From NCBI RefSeq assembly GCF_020164455.1, contig NZ_JAIQWW010000012.1, positions 1 to 64,000 of the forward strand: a stretch of 64,000 nt of DNA, in the 5' to 3' direction. Below the pieces are notes generated by a model. It worked only from the letters and a program-made list of their open reading frames with translations, had not been told where the DNA came from and made no database searches. This document shows positions 1-8,018 of the stretch, piece by piece. This stretch comes from Phyllobacterium chamaecytisi (GTDB lineage: Bacteria; Pseudomonadota; Alphaproteobacteria; Rhizobiales; Rhizobiaceae). Numbering within the stretch: the first letter of the stretch is position 1; each line of letters opens with the position of its first letter. The translations under genes and the position numbers were made by a program.

Positions 1-9
1 AAACGTTAG

Positions 10-66
10 CGGGCGGTCTTCGGATCGCACTACTTATCTACAAAGACGCGCTTCGACGACCGCCCG
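10..66. repeat. Inverted repeat of unknown role at the window edge
   Basis: A 9-bp perfect inverted repeat (CGGGCGGTC and GACCGCCCG) is separated by about 39 bases; allowing one mismatch the arms extend to 13 bp. It lies downstream of the leftward MotA/OmpA-like gene pair. There is no adjacent T-run, and the loop is long for an intrinsic terminator. Nothing else was recognised in the first 154 bases. Confidence 0.3.
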
Positions 67-154
67 TCTTCCCAACATCCAAACAATGGCCAGACGCGAA
101 AGCGGGCGTGGCAAGGGGAAAGCACACCCGGTTCTTTGACATGATGGGAGCGCT

Positions 155-1186
155 CTAGCGTTCAGTCAATTTCAGCTCAATACGGCGGTTACGGGCTCGT
201 ACTTCCGGTGTGCCACCAGGCTCAAGCGGTTGAAACTCGCCGAAGCCCGCGGCGACGAGGCGGTTTGCCGGAACACCGTTGGCAATCAGGAACTTCACGA
301 CGGAAATGGCGCGTGCGGATGAAAGCTCCCAATTGTCCTTGAACTGGCCAGTCCCGGAAAGAGCGACGTCGTCTGTGTGGCCATCGACGCGCAGAACCCA
401 ATTGATGTCATCAGGGATTTCCTTCTGCAAGTCGATCAAGGCAGCTGCAAGCTTCTTCATCTCCTCGGAACCGGCCGGATTGAGGATCGCTGTTCCTGAT
501 GGAAACAGCACTTCAGACTGGAAGACGAAACGGTCGCCGACTATGCGGATGTTCTCCCTGTCGGAAAGAATTTCCCGCAGACGACCGAAAAAGTCCGAGC
601 GGTAGCGATTAAGCTCCTGCACGCGTTGCGCAAGAGCGACGTTAAGCCGTTTGCCGAGGTCAGCAATCTTGGCATTCGATTCCTTGTCACGCGACTCCGA
701 GGCATTGAGCGCCTCCTCGAGGGCACCGATCTGTTTGCGTAACGCCATGATCTGTTGATTAAGAATTTCGACCTGCGAAAGTGCGCGAGCGCTGATTTGT
801 TTTTCGTTCTCAAGCCCGGTCGACAGCTCGGTGATCTTGCCCTCCGCCGCCGCCCCGGCGCCAGCGCCTTGGGAAAGTAGCGACTGAAGCCGCGACTGCT
901 CATTCTGCGCGCTCGTCAGTGAAGCCTGCAAGTTGGCGATTGTATCCTCGAGATCCTGCTTGTTGCCCTGTTCCAGCGATAATAGTTGTGTAAGCTCATT
1001 GATCTGCGAGTTAAGCCGATTCAGAACCGCATCCTTGCCGGTGATTTCCTGGCTCAAGAGAAACTGTGCAAGGACGAATACCGAGAGCAAGAACATGATC
1101 GACAGGAGCAGCGTCGACAGCGCGTCGACGAAGCCCGGCCAATAATCAACATGGCGAATGGCTTTGCGGTTGCGACCTAGGGCCAT
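155..1186 (-). CDS. MotB/OmpA-family inner-membrane protein with peptidoglycan-binding domain
   Basis: The 343-residue protein has a short cytoplasmic N-terminus, one transmembrane segment (about residues 18-44), a long coiled coil (about 45-190) and a C-terminal OmpA-like domain (about 215-343). The last contains GHTDD, an NWELSSARA helix and RARNRRIEL, typical of peptidoglycan binding. An Asp in the membrane segment (D21, in GFVDALSTLLL) sits where MotB-type proteins carry their proton-channel Asp. Its start overlaps the stop of the upstream MotA/TolQ-like gene by one base (TGATG), so the two are probably co-translated and form one stator-like complex. Such pairs are common in Rhizobiales and are not the flagellar motor itself. 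The cellular role is unknown; an envelope or cell-wall function is inferred. Confidence 0.85.
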   Translation of the reverse strand: MALGRNRKAIRHVDYWPGFVDALSTLLLSIMFLLSVFVLAQFLLSQEITGKDAVLNRLNSQINELTQLLSLEQGNKQDLEDTIANLQASLTSAQNEQSRLQSLLSQGAGAGAAAEGKITELSTGLENEKQISARALSQVEILNQQIMALRKQIGALEEALNASESRDKESNAKIADLGKRLNVALAQRVQELNRYRSDFFGRLREILSDRENIRIVGDRFVFQSEVLFPSGTAILNPAGSEEMKKLAAALIDLQKEIPDDINWVLRVDGHTDDVALSGTGQFKDNWELSSARAISVVKFLIANGVPANRLVAAGFGEFQPLEPGGTPEVRARNRRIELKLTER

Positions 1187-2208
1187 CAGTTTGCCTTGTC
1201 GCGAGCGATAGCATCGCCCAATTTAGCAAGCGTCTGACGTATGGCCTTTTGTTCGTCGGACTGTTTTTCCACCCAATCGCGCATCATCTGCTGCTCGGAC
1301 CGCATGTTCTTCACAAGCCCCTGGATACCTTCGGCAAGGCTTGCCAGAGCGGCCGTTGTGCGCTGGCTCGAGCCGCCGGTCTCCTGAATGTTTTGCAGGC
1401 GTTCCGACAATGCGCGCAGTTCATCGGAGGCACCACTGCTGGCGGCATCGAGCGCGTGCAGGTCGGAGCCAAGATCCGTGACGCTTGATAGCCAGTTTTC
1501 CAACTCGGTGTAGAAGCGGTTTTGAGCCCGACCCGCCTGCAAATCGAGAAAACCCAATATGAGCGATCCGGAAAGGCCGAAGAGGGAGGAGGAGAACGCC
1601 GTACCCATACCGCGGAGCGGGGACTGGAGACCGGCCTTCAGCGAGTCGAGGACGCTATTGGCATCGCCCGCCCGCGGGTCGAGGGACTGGATGGTCTGGC
1701 CGATGGAGCCGATCGTTTCGAGAAGTCCCCAAAAGGTTCCCAGGAGACCGAGAAACACCAGGAGGCCGATGAGATAACGGGAGATATCACGGGTTTCATC
1801 AAGCCGTGCAGCGATGGAATCAAGCATGGAACGCATCGCGCTGGTTGAAAGCGCCATGGATTGGCGTCGTCCGATGAGGGCGCGCATCGGCGCGAGCATG
1901 ATTGGCTTGGCATTCGGATCATTGTTGCCCTTCCGGAAAGAATTGACCCAGCGAACCTCGGGAAACAACCGAATTACCTGGCCAAACCCAAGGAGGATAC
2001 CCACGACAAGAACGCCGACGATCAAGCCATTGAGACCGGGATTGGTGGTGAAGAAGACCGATATCTGGCGAAATAGAATGGCGGCAAGAAAGGCAACGAT
2101 TGCCAGAAAGATCGCCATCGATAAAAGCACGAACCGCGGGCTGGAGAGCCGGTAAGGATCAAAATCATCGCCGTCCATACCCTGGCGGGTCGAACTGAAA
2201 TCAGCCAT
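1186..2208 (-). CDS. MotA/TolQ/ExbB-like proton channel family membrane protein
   Basis: Hydrophobic segments lie near residues 25-45 and 58-78, and again around 145-170 and 205-225. The third contains an LGLLGTFWGLLETIGSIG stretch, typical of the MotA/TolQ/ExbB core. The C-terminus (about 255-340) is a predicted soluble helical tail. I chose the ATG at 2208 (MADFSS) because GGAGA lies 8-12 bases upstream. A TTG 21 bases further upstream stays in frame but has no ribosome binding site. It overlaps the downstream MotB/OmpA-like gene by one base. By family, MotA-like subunits surround a MotB-like dimer to use the proton gradient for mechanical or transport work. What this pair drives is not known from sequence. 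Confidence 0.8.
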   Translation of the reverse strand: MADFSSTRQGMDGDDFDPYRLSSPRFVLLSMAIFLAIVAFLAAILFRQISVFFTTNPGLNGLIVGVLVVGILLGFGQVIRLFPEVRWVNSFRKGNNDPNAKPIMLAPMRALIGRRQSMALSTSAMRSMLDSIAARLDETRDISRYLIGLLVFLGLLGTFWGLLETIGSIGQTIQSLDPRAGDANSVLDSLKAGLQSPLRGMGTAFSSSLFGLSGSLILGFLDLQAGRAQNRFYTELENWLSSVTDLGSDLHALDAASSGASDELRALSERLQNIQETGGSSQRTTAALASLAEGIQGLVKNMRSEQQMMRDWVEKQSDEQKAIRQTLAKLGDAIARDKAN

Positions 2209-2230
2209 CGTGTCGTCTCCGCATCGCAAT

Positions 2231-2252
2231 CCGGTGCACCTAACCGGTGCAC
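2231..2252. repeat. Tandem CCGGTGCAC repeat upstream of the MotA-like gene
   Basis: CCGGTGCAC occurs twice, 13 bases apart (2231 and 2244), and each copy carries the palindrome GTGCAC. It lies 23-44 bases ahead of the MotA-like start, so it is either an operator-like element or in the mRNA leader. No known regulator is assigned. Confidence 0.4.
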
Positions 2253-2417
2253 AATGAACATAAAATCACTTTGCCTGCACGCTTTTCGCGCAAGTCAAAT
2301 CGATTTCTGCGACCCTAACCGAAATTATGGTGAAATTGAAAGGTGCCCGAAAGACTGAATTTGCTCTTGTTTGAGCAAAACTTCGTTGTTGTTCCGGACA
2401 TGCAACAAATGCAGCGA

Positions 2418-3209
2418 TTAGATTGGTTTTTTCAAGGTCTTTAGAAGAGCGCGCTGAATTGCCTCATTACCCGCAATAATAGCTTTACTTTCGATCACAT
2501 CTTGCTCGCCATGGAAATTTGTGACGAAGCCTCCGGCCTCACGGATCATGATGATACCGGCGCCAATATCCCACGGTGAAAGACCTTCTTCCCAGAAACC
2601 GTCGAGGCGGCCTGCTGCTACATAGGCCAGATCGAGAGCGGCCGCGCCCATGCGGCGGATACCGGATACTTCGGCCATGACATTGCGCATCTGCAAGAGG
2701 TAGTTGCCGTGATCGCCGCGACCTAGGTGGGGAACGCCGGTACCTATGACAGAGTCGACCAGCTTGCTGCGCCCCGAAACGCGAAGGCGGCGGTCGTTGA
2801 GAAATGCGCCACCGCCACGCTCCGCTGTATAAAGCTCGTCCATGGCTGGATTGAAAATAACGCCGGCCACAATCTGGCCCTGGCGCTCAAGTGCAATCGA
2901 AACGGCAAAAATCGGAATGCCATGCAGGAAATTGGTGGTGCCGTCGAGCGGATCGACCAGCCATCTGTGTTGGCCGTCAGTGCCCTCGACAACGCCCGAT
3001 TCTTCCATCAGGAAGCTGTAGTCGGGACGAGCCCGGCGCAGTTCGTTGTAGACGATTTCTTCGGCTTTCTTGTCGGCCTGGCTGACATAATCGCCAGGTC
3101 CTTTCAACGAGACCTGCAGGTTCTGTACTTCGCCAAAATCGCGAGCGAGCGAGCGGCCGGCTTTCATAGCAGCCTGCACCATTACGTTGAGAATCGCTGA
3201 ACGCGCCAT
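2418..3209 (-). CDS. suhB: Inositol-1-monophosphatase family protein
   Basis: This is a Mg2+-dependent sugar-phosphate phosphatase of the IMPase/FIG superfamily, 263 residues against a usual 260-270. The metal-binding motifs are present: EESG near residue 69, the diagnostic WLVDPLDGTTNF near 83-94, and PWDIGAGIIMIREAGG near 214-229. By family it releases phosphate from myo-inositol-1-phosphate; SuhB of enterobacteria also acts with the transcription machinery, which cannot be judged here. It follows efp by 33 bases on the same strand, so the two may form an operon. The start is an ATG at 3209 preceded by a somewhat distant GGAG. Confidence 0.9.
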   Translation of the reverse strand: MARSAILNVMVQAAMKAGRSLARDFGEVQNLQVSLKGPGDYVSQADKKAEEIVYNELRRARPDYSFLMEESGVVEGTDGQHRWLVDPLDGTTNFLHGIPIFAVSIALERQGQIVAGVIFNPAMDELYTAERGGGAFLNDRRLRVSGRSKLVDSVIGTGVPHLGRGDHGNYLLQMRNVMAEVSGIRRMGAAALDLAYVAAGRLDGFWEEGLSPWDIGAGIIMIREAGGFVTNFHGEQDVIESKAIIAGNEAIQRALLKTLKKPI

Positions 3210-3242
3210 TTCGGGTTATTTCTCCGTCAATTCAAAATTTGC

Positions 3243-3806
3243 TTAGTCGGCGCGACGAACATAAGTCAGTTCGTTTGTATCAACGACGATACGTTCGCCC
3301 GACGAGATAAAGGGGGGCACAAGAACGCGAATGCCGTTTTCCAGGACTGCCGGTTTATAGGAAGACGCCGCTGTCTGACCCTTGACGACCGGATCGGCCT
3401 CGGTGATTGCCAGCGTTACATAGTCCGGAAGCGAAATGCCGATCGGGCGCTCATCATAAAGCTCGACCGTCACCATCATACCGTCCTGAAGGAAGGCGGC
3501 GCGGTCACCAACAAAATCTTTTTGCAGTTCGAGCTGTTCGTAACTGTCGGTGTCCATGAAAATCAACGCTTCGCCCTGCTCATAGAGGAAGGAGAAATCC
3601 TTCTGCTCAAGACGAACCTTCTCAACGGTCTCCGCAGAGCGGAAACGCTCATTCAGCTTCGTACCATTGATGAGGTTTTTCAGTTCGACCTGATTGTAAG
3701 CACCACCCTTGCCGGGTTTGACATGATTGGTCCTGACAGCAACCCAGAGGCCGCCATCATGTTCAATCACGTTGCCGGTGCGGATTTCATTGCCGTTGAT
3801 TTTCAT
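3243..3806 (-). CDS. efp: Translation elongation factor P
   Basis: EF-P binds the ribosome between P and E sites and relieves stalling at polyproline. The 187-residue protein begins [11 protein letters not shown] and shows the KOW-like N-domain, two OB domains and the C-terminal [15 protein letters not shown] tail. The loop PGKGG (Lys33) holds the lysine that is post-translationally modified in many bacteria; no modifying enzyme (EpmA/EpmB) is seen in this window. The longer frame adds 18 residues that do not fit the family, so the ATG at 3806 was chosen. Several products in this window are Pro-rich (TolA, the 32-33.6 kb protein) and are plausible clients, but that is inference. Confidence 0.95.
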   Translation of the reverse strand: MKINGNEIRTGNVIEHDGGLWVAVRTNHVKPGKGGAYNQVELKNLINGTKLNERFRSAETVEKVRLEQKDFSFLYEQGEALIFMDTDSYEQLELQKDFVGDRAAFLQDGMMVTVELYDERPIGISLPDYVTLAITEADPVVKGQTAASSYKPAVLENGIRVLVPPFISSGERIVVDTNELTYVRRAD

Positions 3807-3951
3807 TTGTCTACTCGGATTTGTGTTGGATATCCGCGCCAGTCCTGCGGCGGCGGTCAAGAATGGCGCTCCAAGACCACAAATTCGTCAAATAGGCAAG
3901 AGTGGGCACGAAAACAGCCATAAGGCGTTCTTCCGATTTTTACCCGCGAGC

Positions 3952-5115
3952 TCAGGCGGCCAACGCCGTTTCCGCCAATGATACCCAGTAACTGATGCCA
4001 TAAGGAATTGCATCATCGTTAAAGTCATAGGCTGAATTATGCAGGCTCGCGGTATCGCCATTGCCGATAAAAACAAAGGCGCCGGGCCGTTTCTCCAGCA
4101 TATAGGAGAAATCCTCAGCGCCCATCACGGGCGGCATGTCCGTCGTCACTGCAGCGTTGCCGACAATCGTCTGGGCGACGCTGACCGCGAACTCGGTTTC
4201 CCGCTCATGGTTGAACGTTACGGGATAACCTTGATGATATTTGACTTCTGCCTTGCCGCCAAAGACCGCAGCAGTCGATTCAGCGACTTCGGTCAGCCGT
4301 TGTTGCGCGAACGCTCGAACCTCCGGCGAAAGGGTCCTTACTGTACCGCCAAGCTTAATGATATCCGGGATGACATTGGATGCGTCGCCCCCGTTGAGCT
4401 GTGTCACGGATATGACCAGTGAATTCAGAGGATCTGTCTCACGGGACACGACCGACTGCAGGGCGAGAATGATATGGGCGGAAATCACCACGGGATCGAT
4501 CGCCGATTGAGGCTTTGCCGCGTGGCCGCCGCGACCAGTTACCGTTATCTCGAACTCGTTCGTCGCCGCCATGATCGAACCCTTGCGGGTAGCGAATTGA
4601 CCAATTGGCAGGCCGGGGGCGTTGTGCATGCCATAAACTTCGCTGATCCCGAAACGCTCCATCAAACCATCGTCGATCATGGCAAGCGCGCCCGCGCCGC
4701 CTTCTTCGGCAGGCTGAAAAATGACAGCGATCGTACCTTTGAAGTTACGGGTTTCGGCAAGATATTGTGCTGCACCAAGTAGCATTGCGGTGTGGCCATC
4801 ATGGCCGCACGCGTGCATCTTTCCGGGTATATTGGATGTCCAGGATTTTCCGCTCGCTTCGGTTATCGGCAGAGCGTCCATGTCCGCGCGAAACCCGATC
4901 ACTGGCCCATCGCCATGACGCCCACGAATAATGCCGACCAGGCCGGTCTTGCCAATGCCGGTCTCGACGCTGTCGCAGCCGAAGTCGCGCAGTTTCTCGG
5001 CGGCAAACCGCGACGTTTCATGCACGTCATACATGAGCTCCGGATTCTCGTGCAGGTGCCGGCGCCATTCCGCGACGTGTTGCTGCATCTCGTGAGCGCG
5101 GTTGATCAACGGCAT
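3952..5115 (-). CDS. M20 family metallo-amidohydrolase (hippurate-hydrolase type), copy 1
   Basis: The 387-residue di-metal peptidase/amidohydrolase has the M20D pattern. HACGHDGHTAM around residue 101 gives the Cys/His metal ligands, FQPAEEGG near 133 the catalytic and bridging Glu, MHN near 162 the next His, and a C-terminal MGAEDFSYM block the remaining ligand. Family members hydrolyse N-acyl amino acids or aminoacyl amides (hippurate, IAA-amino acid conjugates, N-acetyl-diaminopimelate); the substrate here is unknown. GGGA lies upstream of the ATG. A close paralogue lies on the same strand at 49455-50624, with the same start (MPLxNRAxEMQ) and nearly the same C-terminal half. The gene stands alone between efp and the Sel1-repeat gene. 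Confidence 0.9.
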   Translation of the reverse strand: MPLINRAHEMQQHVAEWRRHLHENPELMYDVHETSRFAAEKLRDFGCDSVETGIGKTGLVGIIRGRHGDGPVIGFRADMDALPITEASGKSWTSNIPGKMHACGHDGHTAMLLGAAQYLAETRNFKGTIAVIFQPAEEGGAGALAMIDDGLMERFGISEVYGMHNAPGLPIGQFATRKGSIMAATNEFEITVTGRGGHAAKPQSAIDPVVISAHIILALQSVVSRETDPLNSLVISVTQLNGGDASNVIPDIIKLGGTVRTLSPEVRAFAQQRLTEVAESTAAVFGGKAEVKYHQGYPVTFNHERETEFAVSVAQTIVGNAAVTTDMPPVMGAEDFSYMLEKRPGAFVFIGNGDTASLHNSAYDFNDDAIPYGISYWVSLAETALAA

Positions 5116-5208
5116 TTTTGGATTCCCATCGGCTGGTTGCAGTGTCGGTACGTTCCGAAATCTATTGCGTCGATGATCAGCGCGTCAACGTCTTGGATCA
5201 AGGCCAGT

Positions 5209-6267
5209 TCACTGCAATTTATTTGCTTCCGTGATTGCGGCTTGGGTCTGACTATCATCAAGTCCGGCCATGAATGATTCAAGCTCGGGATCATTCAGCC
5301 CCGCACGCTTGGCCACGATGTACCATGCAGCAGCCTTGATGAAATCGCCCTCGACGCCAATGCCGTCGCGGTAAAGTTTGGCGAGACGCGCTTGCGCTGC
5401 GACATTGCCGCCCGTTGCCGCGCGCAACATCCAGCCGAACCCAGCTTTATAGTTTTTTGCTCCGCCACGACCTGTAACGAGCCAGCTCCCGAGGTCGAGT
5501 TGAGCCGTGTCGTATCCCTTCACAGCGGCTTTCGCCAGGTACTGCCGCGCCTTGGCGTCATCGCGCGGAATAGTCAGTGTGCCGTTGGCGAGAATCTGGC
5601 TGAGCGCATATTCGCCATCGGGAAGCCCCTTGTCTGCAGCTTTCTGGAACCAGGGATAAGCGTTTTCGACGCCTGTGGCGCCTGGTCGCTCTTGCAGCAA
5701 GATTTGACCGAAATTGAACTCTGCGGGAGCATTTCCAGCGTCTGCGGCGGCTTTCATCAATTCCTTGGCCCTCTTGGGGTCCTTTGGAGCATATTTCCCC
5801 TGGAGCAGAATTACCGCGTAGCGGAATTGAGCTTCTGGCAATCCCTGATCGGCGGCTTTACCATACCAGTCTGCGGATTCCTGCATGTTAATCGGGACAC
5901 CAAGACCACGGGCCAGAATTTCTGCAAGCAAGACCTGGGCGTTTGGATCGCCGGCCTCCGCCCGCGGCAAAGCCAGGTTGTAAGCCGTTTTGTAGAGACC
6001 GCGTTGGTAGGCGCCAAAGGCGTCATCTTCCGGACCTTTGCCAAACCGCGTCGGGTTGATCGTATCGAGAGCGGGATCATTGGGTGATTTAGGCTTGGCT
6101 TGCTTCGGAGTCGTTTCGGGCGAGGCCGGCGTGGCGGGTGCAGGAGTCGTCGTCGGTTCCACCGCAGGTGTTTGAGAGGTTTGGGCAAGGCCTCCCGCGA
6201 CAAAAACCGGCATGGCCATCAGTGCGGCCGCAGCAGAACAGACGAGCTTTCCTGATCTTGCTCCCAT
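5209..6267 (-). CDS. Exported Sel1-repeat (TPR-like) protein
   Basis: The chosen start (ATG at 6267, preceded by GAGGAA) gives 352 residues with a signal peptide ending around GGLAQ. A Pro/Thr/Ala-rich linker of about 50 residues follows, then an array of Sel1-like repeats (signature GDPNAQVLLAEI..G and A..WY.KAA...LPEAQF). Sel1 arrays form helical scaffolds for protein contacts; in Rhizobiales they occur in exopolysaccharide and envelope regulators. Its start lies four bases beyond the stop of the ThiE-like gene, so the two are probably co-transcribed. A longer in-frame extension overlaps the upstream gene and lacks a ribosome site. The partner is unknown. Confidence 0.85.
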   Translation of the reverse strand: MGARSGKLVCSAAAALMAMPVFVAGGLAQTSQTPAVEPTTTPAPATPASPETTPKQAKPKSPNDPALDTINPTRFGKGPEDDAFGAYQRGLYKTAYNLALPRAEAGDPNAQVLLAEILARGLGVPINMQESADWYGKAADQGLPEAQFRYAVILLQGKYAPKDPKRAKELMKAAADAGNAPAEFNFGQILLQERPGATGVENAYPWFQKAADKGLPDGEYALSQILANGTLTIPRDDAKARQYLAKAAVKGYDTAQLDLGSWLVTGRGGAKNYKAGFGWMLRAATGGNVAAQARLAKLYRDGIGVEGDFIKAAAWYIVAKRAGLNDPELESFMAGLDDSQTQAAITEANKLQ

Positions 6268-6271
6268 AGAA

Positions 6272-6928
6272 TTATTCCTCAAATTTAGGCGCGTGCTCGT
6301 CAAGAAGCCGGTTGGCCTCCCGGACAGCCCCTGCCGGATCTGCACCATCAAAAACGGCCGAACCAAGAGCGATGAATTCCGCACCTGTTGCTACGGCATC
6401 GGCGATACTGTCGAGGGTGTTGCCCGCCTGAATGATACAAGGAATTTCAACCATGGAAGCCCACCAGTCGGCAAGATCGATGTTGCGCGGGTGCGCTTCC
6501 GGCTTGTTGTCAGCGCCAATTTTGCCGAACAGAACATAGTCCGGTTGAGCTTCACCGATTTCCAGTGCGGTGTGACGATTCTTGATATTGCCGGTCCCGA
6601 CGATCATTTTGGGCGAAAAGCGCGTCACATTGGCTGCAATGTCAGCTGCCGGACCCTCGATATGCAGACCATCTGCCTTAACCCGGCCAGCGATCTGGGT
6701 GTTGCCGACGATAATTGCTGCTACACCGGCGTTCTGGATGATCGGAACGGCAATTTCAGCCAGGGTCTGGAACAAAGCCTCATCCGCTTCATAGGCGGGC
6801 AACAATACCGAAGCAACATCTCCGCCGGAAAGCGCATCGTCAAGTAGCGTGGCAAGTTCATCCCCGCTTGCAGCCGGAGGGGCGATCAAAACGATACGGC
6901 AGCGTCGAGGTGTCGGTTCGATGTTCAT
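6272..6928 (-). CDS. Thiamine-phosphate synthase family protein (ThiE/TenI-like)
   Basis: The 218-residue TIM barrel resembles ThiE/TenI. It has ADGLHIEGP (near 85), DYVLFGKIG (near 130) and a C-terminal phosphate-binding stretch, QAGNTLDSIADAVATGAEFI. The motifs are degenerate compared with classical ThiE: the family's VG.DD and GFGPIF blocks are altered. It is therefore unclear whether it condenses HMP-PP with thiazole phosphate or acts like TenI. No other thi gene and no THI-box (TPP riboswitch) is visible in the 219-base upstream region. It is followed at once by the Sel1-repeat gene. In related genomes such proteins are annotated as thiamine phosphate synthase; I regard the activity as uncertain. 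Confidence 0.7.
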   Translation of the reverse strand: MNIEPTPRRCRIVLIAPPAASGDELATLLDDALSGGDVASVLLPAYEADEALFQTLAEIAVPIIQNAGVAAIIVGNTQIAGRVKADGLHIEGPAADIAANVTRFSPKMIVGTGNIKNRHTALEIGEAQPDYVLFGKIGADNKPEAHPRNIDLADWWASMVEIPCIIQAGNTLDSIADAVATGAEFIALGSAVFDGADPAGAVREANRLLDEHAPKFEE

Positions 6929-7147
6929 GGGTTGCGACCTTACAATCGTTCTTCATAGACCGGGCAATCGTGATGGAATTCGGGCATAGAGGATGGCGGA
7001 TGGTTTGAACAGACCCAAAGGTTTCGATTTGCCTTGTTGCAAATTCAACATCTTATGTACCAAATCGGAGCATATTTCCAAAAAAGCATTTTTCAATCGT
7101 CATGAGCAGCGTTAAAGGGAGAAGTACTTCCTGCCGGATTCCCCGCC

Positions 7148-7921
7148 ATGCCCGACCTTCTGATGAACCCGTGGTTCTATGCTGCTGCTGTCCCGGCCAC
7201 GGTTCTGATCGGGCTTTCCAAAGGTGGGCTTGGTGGTGCTATGGGACAGGTCGGTGTCCCGCTCATGGCGTTGGTTATGCCGCCAGTTCAGGCCGCGGCG
7301 ATCATGCTACCCATTCTGATCATCATGGATGTTGCAAGCCTTTGGTCGTGGCGCGGCTATCGTGACATGACCACATTGAAACTGATGTTGCCCGGCGGTC
7401 TGCTCGGCGTCGGTATTGGCTGGCTCACGGCTTCCATCGTGACGGACGACATGGTGAAGCTGATCGTTGGACTCGTTGCGATCATTTTCTTTGCGCGTTA
7501 TGTCTTCGCAAGCGCAACGCAGCGCGCGACCGCACAATCCCACAACGGCGCCTCGGCCACGCTTTGGTCGACGATTGCCGGATTCACGAGTTTTGTTGCC
7601 CATGCTGGTGGCCCGCCCTACCAGGTTTATACCCTTCCGCTGCGACAGGATCCGAAGATTTATAATGGCACCAGTGTTATTTTCTTTGCCGTTATCAATG
7701 CGATCAAGGTCATTCCCTACTTTGCTCTTGGACAATTTGACGCGACGAATTTGAAAGCGTCCGCTGTGCTCGTACCCCTTGCGCCCCTTGCGACATTTGC
7801 TGGCGCCTGGATCGTCAAGCGCATGCGACCGGAGGTATTTTATCCATTCATGTATGCAATGATTTTGCTGATGGGCCTGAAGCTCACCTATGACGGAATT
7901 GCCCACTTGTCATATTTTTGA
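7148..7921 (+). CDS. TauE/SafE family membrane permease
   Basis: This 257-residue protein is hydrophobic throughout, with about eight membrane spans arranged as two similar halves. Near the N-terminus it has GLSKGGLGGAMGQVGVPL, the glycine-rich first repeat of the TauE/SafE (DUF81) family, and FVAHAGGPPYQVYTLP opens the second. Family members export sulfite, sulfoacetate or other small organosulfur anions, but substrates cannot be read from sequence. The gene runs divergently from the ThiE-like gene and may be transcribed with opgC downstream. The ATG was chosen because translation upstream does not fit the family. Confidence 0.85.
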   Translation: MPDLLMNPWFYAAAVPATVLIGLSKGGLGGAMGQVGVPLMALVMPPVQAAAIMLPILIIMDVASLWSWRGYRDMTTLKLMLPGGLLGVGIGWLTASIVTDDMVKLIVGLVAIIFFARYVFASATQRATAQSHNGASATLWSTIAGFTSFVAHAGGPPYQVYTLPLRQDPKIYNGTSVIFFAVINAIKVIPYFALGQFDATNLKASAVLVPLAPLATFAGAWIVKRMRPEVFYPFMYAMILLMGLKLTYDGIAHLSYF

Positions 7922-8018
7922 ACGAAAGTTGATCGGCGCAACCGCAACTTTTGCCCTATGTCAACATTATCAATCACAGCCTCCCAGGCGAGTCGCTTCC
8001 ATCGAGGCCGGAAGCGGA

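Noticed and set aside
155-2208. Zorya-like defence system (ZorA/ZorB are MotA/MotB-like)
   Set aside because: No ZorC, ZorD or ZorE-type nuclease or helicase gene follows; neighbours are core genes (suhB, efp), and such pairs are common in Rhizobiales chromosomes.
6929-7147. TPP riboswitch ahead of the ThiE-like gene
   Set aside because: No CTGAGA-type core or matching helices on the minus strand.
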